From: Rotaria sordida
Lineage: Eukaryota > Rotifera > Eurotatoria > Philodinida > Philodinidae
Length of the DNA stretch: 64,000 nucleotides
Direction: 5' to 3'
NCBI GenBank assembly: GCA_905250125.1
Contig: CAJNOL010001371.1
Span: 1-64,000, forward strand
The stretch's first letter is position 1. Each line of letters starts with the position of its first letter. The notes under the pieces were generated by a model. It was not told the origin of the DNA and did no database searches. It saw only the letters and a list, made by a program, of their open reading frames with translations. A program made the position numbers and the translations under genes. Shown here piece after piece: positions 1 through 11,844 of this stretch.

Positions 1-298
1 AGCTAGCCGTTTATCGGCTGATAGATTATCACGAGTGATAGAAATAAACAAAAAGGAATAAAATTCTTCATAAGATTGACATCGAATAAATGAAACATTT
101 CTTATAAAAATAAACCACTTCATTCAAAAAGCATTCAGTTCTTAACTATCATGTTTTCTAAGATCCAACAAACTTGAATTTTTTTCCAGTACCTTGACAA
201 ACAAACAATAAAAAGTTCACCTTTCTGCTAAAATAAGACCGTCGAAAACAAGACAATTTCATTGCTTTTTTATGAATTTTCATGCACTAAGTGTATTT

Positions 299-687
299 CA
301 AAACTTCCATAAGAATTCATGAGACTTCAAAAGACTTCAAAAGACTTCAAGAGACTTCAAGAGACTTCATTAGAATTCAAGAGACTTCATTAGAATTCAA
401 GAGACTTCAAGAGACTTCATGAGACTTCATAAGACTTCATGAGACTTCATTAGACTTCATTAGACTTCATGAGACTTCATGAGACTTCATTAGACTTCAT
501 GAGACTTCGTGAGACTTCATTAGACTTCATGAGACTTCATAAGACTTTATGAGACTTCAGAAGATTTTATGAGACTTCAGAGACTTCAAGAGACTTTATG
601 AGAATTCATGAGAATTCATAAGACTTCAAAGAGACTTCAGAAGGCTTCGAAAGACTTTCAAGATTTCATGGGACTTCACGACTGAAG
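299..687. repeat. 10-bp tandem satellite (GAGACTTCAT-type)
   Basis: About 38 head-to-tail copies of a 10-base unit, mostly GAGACTTCAT or TAGACTTCAT with variants, run without unique spacers. At the right edge the core appears inverted (ACTTCACGACTGAAGT), followed by a C-rich tip. The ACTTC core recurs in the arrays of the element at 51355-53105. Confidence 0.93.
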
Positions 688-2138
688 TCTCTGCTGTTTC
701 CCCCTTGCAATTGAGTATGAAAAAATGATAACTTTTCAAGTAACCCACTATCATTATCGAAATAAGATCTAATATAATCGATTACTATATTGATAAATAA
801 TTCAAATGCTTTCATTAATCATTCACTTTTATTTTTATCAATTTCTTTTGATTGATGCAGTACTAAACGTATACTATATAGTTCATCAATAGTTAGTCAA
901 GAAAATGAACGATATATACCTAAAAAAATAATTTTTTTACCGATAACATTTATATGCTAAGCTTACCCAAACTATGACTATCAAGATCTCCATTCATTGT
1001 TGTTGAACCATAAAAAAGAATAATAATCACAATACTAAATCAACAAATACTTATTACATCTACAAATAAAAATAATTTCCAAAACAAACAAATAAACTTT
1101 TTCGCATTCATATTAATAACTATGACTATGCAATATCCACTATAAATTTCCAATTAATTTAGTGATAAATTACTTAATTCAATTGTACAGTTTGTTTTCT
1201 CGCTCTTTTGGAAAAATGATGCATGAACACTTATTGGATTATACAGCACCAAGAGACGATCAACCAGTGTTTCCGGTCTGAAATTCGGTCAATTATTATT
1301 ACCCTCTATTTCTTCTATATTTTCTTGTAAAAAATATTTATATAAGTGACCGCTTGTTCTATGGTACGAATAGGTAGGATGGAATGTAAATCTTTTGCTA
1401 ATTGTCTCATGAGATGGAATGAGAAAGAAATTTTGAAAAAATGATCTCATCTCACGTGGAGATCTGGTGTGGACATGACAAACAACGAAAATATGAATAG
1501 TTAGGTGATGTTTACTCATGATTTTTGCTTACCTTTTGAAAAAGGGAACGCTCCTCTTCTAGATTGGTTTTTTTTACCTTTACGCTTGTTTATTAGAAGA
1601 CGTCAAAGTCAACTAATGTGAAAATAAACGTCATAATGTATCAACATAGGGATCAATCAAAATACAAATGTTTACGTGATATTGACTCATCATTTTTGTC
1701 TACCTTTTGAAAAGGGAGATTAACCATTTCTATTTATCAGGAAACATAAGTAGAGAAATAATCAAATGACTTCATTGGAGCAATATAGATACGCTTGAGA
1801 AACGATCATCGATCAGGCAAAAATTACAATCGAATACAATCCTGTACTTTGATAGTAAGTATACTCTTTTACTCGTTATGTTGTGATGCTATGAGAGAAA
1901 TCGTCTAAGAGAAAAAAAATCATAGTACAGCCCATGGTTCTAATTCGAACAGCTTTTCAAACAGCTTCAGAGTGTTCTTTTTCTCTAAACCATCTCTACG
2001 TGAACATACAAGATTTTTTATACTTTTGAGTAGAGAGATGTCTGCTGAATCGAATGATGTAAAAATCATTCAATTATCTTGAAAAATAGCTGAGTAATTA
2101 GCGGTAATTTGAGAGTGGTTACATTTGTCTGAATTGGG
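688..2138. other. AT-rich intergenic DNA, no gene seen
   Basis: No credible exon on either strand. Two diverged copies of a roughly 50-base block (near 1503-1552 and 1671-1722, both containing TACCTTTTGAAAA) form a weak direct repeat. Confidence 0.6.
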
Positions 2139-2583
2139 AGCCTTGTACCAAATACGAACAACAAGCCAAAAAATGTTCCTAATTCGAACACTCCATATAA
2201 AATAATGGAAGGAAAAAATTTTTTGTAAATGAACTTTTTTGCTATGAAAAGTTCAACATTTTTTTGTGCTTCCAGTACAAAAAATGTTCGTTATCAATCA
2301 AGGAATATTTATCTCAAGGTTCAGAATTTTTCAATTAATGATGACTGAGATATTAAACTTTTAAAAATAACTCGCTTATCCTTTTTAGGAACATTGTTGT
2401 CAATTTGAACAGCAAGCACGAAAATGTTCCTAATTCGAACAGTCTATGTAAATTACATAGAAAAAAAAAATTTTTAGTAAATGAACTTTTTTCATATCTG
2501 AACTGAGAAATTTCAATGTGCTTTCGTAACAAAAAATGTTCTTTGATAGATCCTTCATTAACTTCCAGAGGTTCAAGACAAAT
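2139..2583. repeat. Tandem duplication of a ~200-bp non-coding block
   Basis: Two copies, about 2139-2330 and 2388-2583, share the order ATGTTCCTAATTCGAACA, then TAAATGAACTTTTTT, then AAAAAATGTTC. A third partial copy of the TTCTAATTCGAACAG core lies near 1937. There is no open frame common to the copies, so this is read as a diverged non-coding repeat. Confidence 0.75.
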
Positions 2584-3357
2584 GAACATTTTTTTCATTT
2601 TTGTGACATCAATTGAAAATCATAAAAAAACCGCTCAATTAGAACTATCATAACTCAATTATAATTTTAAAAAAATTAAAAACTTATAATCTTCTTCATA
2701 AGAGCAAATAAAGTATACATTTAATACATATAAATAGGTTCAGAAAACAAAATACAACAATATTAATGAGATCAAAATGGATAACTAGCCATTATTTATT
2801 TATTTTACTGAAAGTATAAAGAATATGTTATTTACTTGTTGTAAATTTAATGGACTACATCTGGAGTTGATCATCGAGCCAATAACATTCAACTAGCGTT
2901 CAACATTAGCTATAGTTACTGGAATTCAATAAAGTGCTCGAGCAAGCTTTGATAAGATAGGATAAATGAATCGTAAAGAGATGGGATGAATCATCAAATC
3001 TCACACCATACCAGACTCGCCTCACTATCGAAAATGTTACTTAATCCCGCGACGAGGCAGTATAATTCGACGATTTGCGAATCTTTAGTGCTTGTAGATA
3101 TAGATTGTTTATTATTGCATATTCTATTATTTGTTTATACTTATTAACACTCAAAAGAAATATTAGAGTTCATATGAATACCTACAAATGCTCATAAATG
3201 ACCTTGTAACAAGAATAGATTTCACCTATGACTCACTGTTTTGTCATAATTTTTTCGTATAAACATCTTAAAATGGTCCAAAAACGCTCAAATACATCTA
3301 TTTACATCAAAAAGATCTATGATAACAATAGCGAGATAATCACCCGAAGTGATATAC
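2584..3357. other. Intergenic DNA, nothing recognised
   Basis: AT-rich sequence without a supportable gene or repeat. Confidence 0.55.
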
Positions 3358-3935
3358 GCCGTTTGAGCTCATATTAGACATGCAAGGAGGTCTTAGTAAA
3401 ACTGTAAAAGGTCTAAAATGGTTTGTCTCCATGAATCGTTGAAGCAGAGATGAGCAAATCCAACTTGAAGTTTGAGCAAGACATAGTGGTGTTGTCCATT
3501 TTTGCTTTGTGGCCGAGTTGCGATCGTTTCATTGAATTTTCGAATCAACTTTAGAGAAGTCAAATCACTCGTAGAATATTCTAAAAGTTTCAGTCGAAAA
3601 AAATGTTCTTTTGCGCGAGATATCGAATTTCCAAAAAAATATTTGCTTGCCAGAAGTATGATACAAGAATGAAGTTTACTTGAAATTCAATATTTCAATA
3701 ACAAAAAAACTATCTATCACTGAAACTTTCATGATATTCAACGGGCTATTCGACCTATATATGATCAAAATTTTACGTCGAAATTTGGTCGTTTTTCGGT
3801 ATATATGTGAAGCTTGGTCAGAAATTCAGTAAAACGATCACAATTTAGCTCCGAAAGCCCATAGACACGAACTTTTTTAGACTTTTGCGAGTCCCACCGA
3901 AGTGTCCTTCTAGTCTCAATATAAGCTCAAACGGC
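3358..3935. mobile_element. MITE-like element with imperfect terminal inverted repeats
   Basis: The left end GCCGTTTGAGCTCATATTAG is matched in inverse orientation by the right end (GCCGTTTGAGCTTATATTGA on the minus strand). The similarity continues inward for about 70 bases with gaps. The 578-base body has no coding potential. A shortened relative sits in an intron of the Rab11-FIP-like gene (about 9560-9662). I could not define a target-site duplication. Calling it a non-autonomous DNA transposon is inference from structure. Confidence 0.6.
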
Positions 3936-4036
3936 AGATAACATTTCAGTTGGCTTCCTCATCAACCTATATTCATTGACATCCACAAGAATATCCAATC
4001 AATTTATTAGCACAGAATTGGCATAGCTTTCTGCGT

Positions 4037-4596
4037 GTAAGATGCTGGAAATTGGAAATTTTAGCAACTTTTTGTTTTCAATTTATTTCCTGTCATTATA
4101 TGGAGCACACAAGTTATCCATGAAAAAACTACTTTTCGAATTTTTAAAAACAATTTTTTTCTAGGAATATTAGAAAAAAAGATAAAATTCTAGGTATCAT
4201 GATTAAAGTCGTCACTATTATAGATACGTAAATATTTTATTTTTTTCACTTCGTAGCACACTCAGTATTACTTTCTGATTCTGTAGACTTAACTGACCAA
4301 GAAAAACCTTATGTACATAAGTTTTTTTGGTCAATTAAATCGGCAGAATCAGGAAGTGATCGTTGTAGTGTTCGATGGCATGAAAAAATAAAATAAAATA
4401 TTTGCATACCTGTAATAATGACGACTTTAATCATGATATTTAGAATTTAGTCTTTTTTTTTCAATATTTCCATGAAAAAATTGTTTTCAAAAATCGGAAA
4501 ACTAGTTTTTCATCGGTAATTTAATATGCTCTATTCAATGACACCAAATCAATTGAAATAAAAATTTGCTAAAGTTCTCAATTTTCGGCATCTTAT
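4037..4596. mobile_element. Foldback element with ~270-bp inverted arms
   Basis: The left arm (about 4037-4305) and right arm (about 4325-4596) are inverse copies at roughly 80% similarity. Matching blocks include TAAGATGC at the tips, TTTTAGCAA, and ATCATGATTAAAGTCGTC near the middle, with a short centre near 4310. There is no ORF. The sequence fits a foldback or palindromic MITE. Confidence 0.82.
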
Positions 4597-7500
4597 CCAT
4601 CTTGAAAACACTTCAAAATACACAAAAAAAAGTGTAAGATCATCTTTAAAAACATTGATTACCGTTTTAAAACATTATTTTAATCAATCAATAGTATTTT
4701 CTCTATATTTATAAACACTCAAGAACAAATCCAATTCATTTGTTGACAAACAATTCAAAATATCTTCATATGAACTTTACTTGAAAAAAAACCATGAGTT
4801 CTTTTTTTAATCCTTTACCCCTCAAAGCGGTTCCAGAAGAATCACTGATAAAATAACTATACGAACAGAGTACTAACGTGCCTAGTATGACAATTATGTG
4901 ATCTGATTCACCGAATGTCTACCTCTTTGTGTAGGATCATTTAGTTGGTCGATTGACCGTGTAATGAAGTGAGGGGATGGAATGACATATTAAGCGTTGA
5001 TTTGTTTTTCTTTGACCGCATTATTGAATGAGCAAAAGTAACATTTATCCTATCTTATTGAAATAATGGAAAACTAAGGGAATAAACCGATAAAAATTAA
5101 TATAAAAGAAAATGCATGTATTTTTACCACATTTTCTTCAATAGGCATCTACCTTGCTTTGAGGCATTTAATAACTTCTGAAGACATTTAATTCAAAATC
5201 AATACTATTCTAACTTCTCATGAGCTGAGGTTTATAATACATATATTACCATTTCTCTTAATTGCCCCAAAGATGTCTCATAATGGCTCCTTAGTCACCT
5301 ATATACGTTAGTGTGTGCAATTGGTCAACTTATTGCGATGTATTCGAAACATATTTCACTTACTAGTAGACACTTTCATCCATTTATATCACATAGAAAT
5401 TCCGAAAGATCTTTGTTTAGTGTAAGTAGAGAACGATTTGTTTTGAAAAATTCGATTATTTTTCATTTTTTTCAGAATTATTGATTTCTATTGGTCCAAT
5501 ATTTCAAAGACGGAGCGATGAAAAAAGTTATTCTTTTTACCAAGTGATAGCTCATAAAGTTCACTACAAAAAAATGTTCTTATCGTTTTCAAATCCGATG
5601 CTTCCTTTATTTTCTGCAATCATTCTACGAAACGGCAATTCCAATTGCCAATGAGGAGTAAAGGGTCAAAATATTCGATCTTTATATTCTCGGACTATTC
5701 TTCTTGATATATTTTTGAATTCTTGACATTCGAAATAGAATATAATTACAACACATGCTCCCTGCTGAGCAGATCATATTTTGATGATTCATACAAAATG
5801 CGTAGTATTATTACCAATAACTCATCTGAAATCTGAGTACTGGTAACGATGTATTTTGTTTGCTTTGAAAAATTGAATATGTATTATAGTATTACCATAA
5901 ACTACTAATATCCATTTACATATTTTAGCTAGTCGAGTGCAATTAATGTAATATTCTATCTTCAAATTGATTCAGTAAGTCAAAACAATTGATTTTATTT
6001 AGTATGATAAAATAAATTCAAGTGTTTGCTTAATATTATTAAAGTAGTATATACTATTCGTTTATTCTATGAAAAAAAAATTCAATATATAATAAGTTTT
6101 ATTAAGTATTATTAAATTCTTAAACTTATTTTTCGATAGAATGAATTCGAATGAAATCATTTATTAGTCTCTTCTTGATTATTACTTTCGAAATTTCGAT
6201 GTGATGTAGAATTGAATGTTTTATTTAATGATAAATTTTAAACAATTAGTTCTGAAATTCTAATATAAATATGGACAATCATGAAATTTTATAGTTTAAA
6301 TAAACTTATACAATCTCATTCTATAAATGATAATCAGAGTAACTCAATAATTTAGTTTAATCATTGTTCTAGAATAAAAACAAAACATTTTTTTAAACTG
6401 TAGTTTCATTTAGAAGTACACAGAAAGTGTCGATTTATCTTGGTTTTTTTAATACTTCTATTTGTGAAACTTATCATATAAAATAAATACCACTTGATCT
6501 AGTAAATGAATTTTTATTTCAAACTGGTCATATGACATTAGCGTCAATAATCTTTTGATAATTCAAAATTTTTGAATTGGAAGATTAAGGGAAATGAAAA
6601 CGAACTCAATACATATTGTTTTGTATGAAAAAGAAAATAAATAAAAATTTTTAGTTTCTATCGTAGATTTTCAATTAATAAAAAAACCATTTTTAAATTT
6701 CTTTCCAACGTAAAACCTCAATTAAATATATTAAAATTTTTTTCACTGGTTATAATCATATCCAATAGGTAAACGAATGCTGTTGTGTTTTTTTAATTTT
6801 TTTTTTCCCTCTTGTTATTAATCGCTTCTCTATTTCTCTCTATATATCTATAAGTTTTCTAATGAAATAATTGAGATATTGTAATTTCTTTAAAATATGA
6901 ACTAGACTCTTATTTTTTACTTATGTAATAGTTCATTCGTCATAGCATCATTAGAAAGAAAAAAGCTTTTAATCGAATACTTGAGTAGGCGTATCAACTT
7001 TTCGTAAATCACAAATGTTTGCATATGTGATGATTAGTTGCTTTTAATAGTGACCTCTGTTCGAAATGTGTATGTACATATGTCTGTTGGCAGGGCAAGG
7101 ACAAATAGATGTGTGTTTGCTTGCATTAGAAAAAAAAACGAAAATCAGAACTATTCAAGTATTTATATAACGATCAAGACAATTTTTTGTTTGCCTCTCA
7201 AGATCATTATTATTCTTAAAATGAAGAGAGGCAAGCAAACGAAAAACGAAAAAAAAAAAAGAATATTTTTATATACTATAGCCTATATTTCCATAATCAA
7301 TAGGCAAATAAATAGACATTGATATAGAGAGAGGAAGAATGATGACTAATATTAACCGATTTATTACTATGTAAATTCTGTGTGTATTTAATTTCTAGAT
7401 TTTTTTTTCTTTCATTGATATTGATAAAAAACAAAAGCGCCTCGAAAATTCATGATTCACTCTATTCGTCATTGAATGTTCGTAGATTTTATTATTATTA

Positions 7501-8450
7501 TTATGTTGCAATAGGTGTGTCATCGTGCATCTATTTTTCTTTTTTTTCACCCACTCAATTATTTTACTAAATTATACTTTAATAGTAAAGAGTATATGTG
7601 CATTTGTGTTGGACAATCGACTAGAGTAGAGCATAGTTTATATATGTATGCAACTGCACATTTTCTTTTCTCTAATTACTTATGATCAACTTCTCTATCG
7701 TCATCATCATCATAGACAGGTCGACAAAGCAATATTCATAAATCTTTTCTTCGCTTATAATAGGCATATCAAGAATTATTTGCTAGTTGTCATTCGAACG
7801 ACACATGCATACATTTAGCACTTTCTATCATTTTTTCATTAGTAGAATAAATGTGTGAGACAAGTCACATCATAATTCTTTATATACCATGATCTACAAA
7901 TATATAAAAATACATTTTTTTTTTCTCTGACTCTTTATTCGCATCATTCATGAAAATAATATGATGTAACAATTCACAAATATAGTTGAAGTTAATTATT
8001 GTCAAAGATGAAACTATTCTTCAAACTTAAATGAATGACTCTTGTTAGAATTGAATATTCGATACATATATTTCAATCATTAACCTTTTTTTTTTCAATT
8101 ATTGTCTCGTTACATTTGAACTTTACAATTAGTTAATAGTTGATCTGATACTTTTTTTTTTTCTATTCTCTCTCATAAATGAATAGGTATGGTTCTATGT
8201 CAGTATGAAATTTTCTTTTCTGTTATTTGCCTCTATGCATGTCAAATTATTCTTGACTTGATATAACGGAAGTGAAACATTTTTTTTTTTCGACTATTTT
8301 TTTTAACTGGTCTCATAGGAAAGAGAGAAAGGTGGAAATTGTTACTCTTTTTTTTTTTTCTTCTCTCAATGGAGCCATTCACAACAATCGTAGATAAATT
8401 GTTGTGTGAATATTTGTCTGTATACTTAGGAGATAAAAGAAAAAGTTCTC
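4597..8450. other. Long AT-rich intergenic region upstream of the Rab11-FIP-like gene
   Basis: No gene supported. The last ~800 bases are rich in poly-T runs and probably include the promoter and 5' leader of the next gene. A small imperfect hairpin lies near 7188-7240. Confidence 0.5.
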
Positions 8451-8451
8451 T

Positions 8452-8465
8452 CCTTTTTTTTTCAG
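8452..8465 (+). promoter_or_regulatory. Candidate splice/trans-splice acceptor upstream of the Rab11-FIP-like gene
   Basis: A pyrimidine tract ending TTTTTTTCAG, 66 bases before the first ATG at 8532, with no obvious upstream exon. It resembles the acceptors found just before the other genes here. Confidence 0.4.
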
Positions 8466-8531
8466 ATCAAACGATTGTAATAAGAATATAATATTTCCGA
8501 TTATACGATATAAAAAAAAACAGAAGTTTCT

Positions 8532-10731
8532 ATGATGGAATTTGATTTAAAAGAAGTATTTTCAATTTTGGATGAAAATAATGAAGGACAAATTCAGTTA
8601 CGTCGTTTTGTTGATGTTGCTAATAATTATTATTCAGATGCTGAAGTAAGTACATTAGAATTTTAAAATATGAACAACTGTTCACATGAGTATACTTCTA
8701 AAGAAACGTGAAACTAACCATTCTTTTCTTCTTCTATTGAGAGAAGAAAAAAAAACACATTATAAATGACTAGTTTTTTTAGAGTCAGATGTGTATATGA
8801 GTCGTCTCATATATGCATATAAATCGAATGCAAACTTTATGATTATTCTCTAGCTTTTCTTTTTTCTTTTTTTTTTTTTGTCAATACTATAATACATTAA
8901 TGATATAAACACACTCACACATATTCATTCTATTTTAGCAACTTGATCGAATTATTAAAGCATTAGATCCTAAAAATACGGGTTTAATTAATTTTCAACA
9001 ATTTTGTCATGGTATTGCTCAAATAAGTTCATTACAAGGTGTTTCATTAAAAGATGTTGCATCAGATTTAACACGTCTTAGTCGTGAAAATTCATTATTA
9101 GAAGATTCTGATCAACGTAGTTTGGTAAGATTGAATGAATTATTTTATATTAAATTAATTTTTATAGATGAAAACAAAAATAAAAAAATAAAAACCAATT
9201 TATTTTTCCCTAGAAAACAAATAATGGTTTTGATTTTTCTTCATTAACTTATTTATCAAATCTTCAAATTGAAGAGGTTATATACTATTATTTGTTAATT
9301 TATTCTGTGTCAATATTTTTTTTTTTTAGTTTTATTCTTTCTTCATACAGATCTCAAAATTTTATTTTGTTTTTCTTTTGTAGAATCAAGAAGGTAGTAC
9401 AACAACCTTTAACGAGTACGACGTTGACGGTGAAGAAACCTCTCCTCATACCAAAATACAATCAACAAATAATAAAATCAATAATAAAACCAAACATACT
9501 AATCATAATCGATCGATTTCATCAACATTGGATTCATCTGTGTAAGTTAATCTAAAGACTGAAGTTTGAGCAAGTGAAATATCGGCTTCAGAAGCTCGTC
9601 AACACGAACTTTTTCTAGTCTTACCGAGTTCTTCTTTCAGGTCCAATATGAGTTCAAACGAGGAATAGTTCCTACATATAAAAAAAGCTACCGAGATCAG
9701 TACCAAAAACAAAAACATTTACTCCTGCACATCTCTATTCACATCTTTTTTTCTTCTAGTTTCGGTGAAGAAGAAGAATTTACTGGTACAGCTGAACCGG
9801 ATTCAAATAATCCTTCATCTGATTCAATAAAACATCCACGTACCGGTACATCTCAACGTATATCGTATGTTTGATTATTATTTTTTTGGTTTTTAATATT
9901 TATTGTTATTTTGATATTTTTAGGGAAGTATCAAAACGAAATAATCCTTTAAAATTAACTATTCCATCGGAAGAAATCGATCAACAATTACAAGAAAGTG
10001 TTCGTAGAAATTTTTTTTTTTTGTTTTTGAAGAAAAATAAATTGATCTTATTTTCTTTTCTTTTAATAGGTTGATGAATTACACAAAACTGTTGACGATT
10101 TAACGAAACAAAAACAGACAACAACTGATCGTTTAGCTAAAATTCAAAATGAAAATACAGATTTAAAAAACCGGTAAAATCAATATTAAAGTTTATATCA
10201 ATGTTTTTTTTTTGTTTTAATAGACTTTTAGCACTTGAAGATCGTTTTCACGATCTTGAAGGACAACAATCACGTACAACACAAAGTGAACAACAAAAAT
10301 ACGTTGACTATATTGTAAGTTAAAAAATGATTTTAATAAAATGTAATAATAATATTTATATAAATTTATTCAGAATCAAAAAGATCGAAATTTTGTACAA
10401 GAGAAAGAAATTCTACAGACAAGGTAAATAATCTCAAAATTCTTGTTATTTTAAAAAACTCGTTTAATTGAATCTTCTAGTGTCATGAGGTCTGTTTGTG
10501 TTTTGTTTTTTTTAGTAATTACTTTAACTGTTTTCTCTTCTTCTTGCATGCATTGTTTGAATATATCCTTTATTGTCTTACTTATATTCTTTTTCTCATA
10601 TATATATATATGTTAGAGATAGAAATAAATATAAAATATTTTTATTTAGAATTAATGCAATTGAAACTGAACTTAAACAAACACAAACAACAAATGGACT
10701 AATGAAAAAAGATGTTAAACTATTAAAAGAG
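8532..10731 (+). CDS. Rab11 family-interacting protein 3/4-like (partial, 3' end lost in gap)
   Basis: Ten exons join in frame to 343 residues: 8532-8645, 8939-9124, 9214-9276, 9384-9541, 9760-9864, 9924-9999, 10070-10173, 10224-10314, 10374-10423, 10650-10731. The first ~80 residues form an EF-hand pair with loops LDENNEGQIQL and LDPKNTGLINF. A low-complexity Ser/Asn/Thr linker follows, then from about residue 230 a charged, Gln-rich coiled coil. This order matches class II Rab11-FIPs (FIP3/FIP4, fly nuf), which link Rab11 endosomes to dynein and Arf6 during recycling and cytokinesis. The C-terminal Rab11-binding domain is not present. The frame ends at a good donor (10732) and the next exons must lie in the N gap at 11745-11844 or be lost. 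The second EF loop is poor in acidic residues, so calcium binding is doubtful. Confidence 0.72.
9560..9662. repeat. Internally deleted relative of the 3358-3935 element
   Basis: TGAAGTTTGAGCAAG (also at 3463) lies close to ACGAACTTTTT...TAGTCTT and ATGAGTTCAAACG, blocks that are about 400 bases apart in the larger element. It sits in the intron between 9541 and 9760. Confidence 0.5.
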
Positions 10732-11182
10732 GTAATTAATGATTCTTATTATTTTATTGCAAATCAAAATTTAATGAAAACAGTCAAATTACTTCGATTG
10801 ATTAATATTCTTTGTCTTAAGGCTGGAATAGTTTTGATAACTAATTAAAGACTTTATCCAGGAAAGTTAAATCAAATCTTCAAAACTAAAGATATTATGA
10901 ATTTCATAAGTTGCAGTATCAAGCAGTAATAAAATTGGTCTAACTTTTCTGCTTTTATTTGGTTAATTTATATAATGAATTTTATCGGATGTTAATAATA
11001 TCAAATGAGACTACCTAGAGATGAACATGGTATGAATTTCAGATTGATCTGTCTGATCTATTCACACCGGTATTGATGCCGGTCGTCAAAATTCTAGACG
11101 GATTCTCTTATAATGTGCAAAACAGGAAGTGTTCTTTAGAGGTATAAGCCAATCGGCTGAGCCATCAACGCTCCAGCCCCGC

Positions 11183-11324
11183 CGCCGCTACCTGCGACCT
11201 AGTCGCACCGCTGCTGCCAACGCTCTAGTCGTGCCGCAGCTGCTAGCGGTCTAGCCGTACCGCCGTCGCCAACGCTTTAGCTGTGCCGCGGCTGCATGAG
11301 ATCTAGCCGCGCCGCCACTGCTGG
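11183..11324. repeat. GC-rich 26-bp minisatellite in the last visible intron
   Basis: Five exact-length 26-base units starting CGC or CGCNG (11183, 11209, 11235, 11261, 11287) plus a partial sixth, each carrying a TCTAGYCGTRC-like core. Alternate units are more alike, giving a 52-base higher-order period. At about 65% GC it stands out sharply from its surroundings. Confidence 0.88.
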
Positions 11325-11641
11325 ACATAAAAATGGACACTGGATTTTCGATATCTAGTATCTGTTTTCAGGAACGGTCTCTATCATTATTTTCTCCTTT
11401 TTTTCATTTTAAAATTTCAGTTGTATATCGGCTCATATCTCTAGTCATCTTGATACAGGATTACTTGAATTTACCTAGTTTCCAGTGTTTTATCCAGGAT
11501 TTTTTGGTATGTTAAATCTCAGCTTCAGAGCATGGGATCCAGATGAGACTTATGAAGGATGATACTGGAGCTAAATGATGAGGTTTTATGAAAAAAATTT
11601 TGTGATTGGAGTTTGCGAAAAGAAAATAATTTTTTTGCTTG

Positions 11642-11844
11642 CCCCCCCCCCCCCCCCGGGAAATTTGTTTTGCTGTTTGTCGTATTTCATTTTTTAGAAT
11701 GCCATAGTCAGCTACATGAAATTTCACCGACAGATTTCAAATTTNNNNNNNNNNNNNNNNNNNNNNNNNNNNNNNNNNNNNNNNNNNNNNNNNNNNNNNN
11801 NNNNNNNNNNNNNNNNNNNNNNNNNNNNNNNNNNNNNNNNNNNN
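11642..11844. other. Poly-C run and assembly gap
   Basis: Sixteen consecutive C (from 11642) are followed about 90 bases later by 100 N (11745-11844), a conventional gap of unknown size. The homopolymer may have contributed to the break. The missing DNA should hold the 3' exons of the Rab11-FIP-like gene. Confidence 0.9.

Noticed and set aside
299..687. CRISPR-like array
   Set aside because: Direct 10-base repeats without unique spacers in animal-type DNA: a satellite, not a CRISPR.
7188..7240. Possible miRNA-type hairpin
   Set aside because: Imperfect stem with a 4-base bulge and no conservation evidence; too weak to call.
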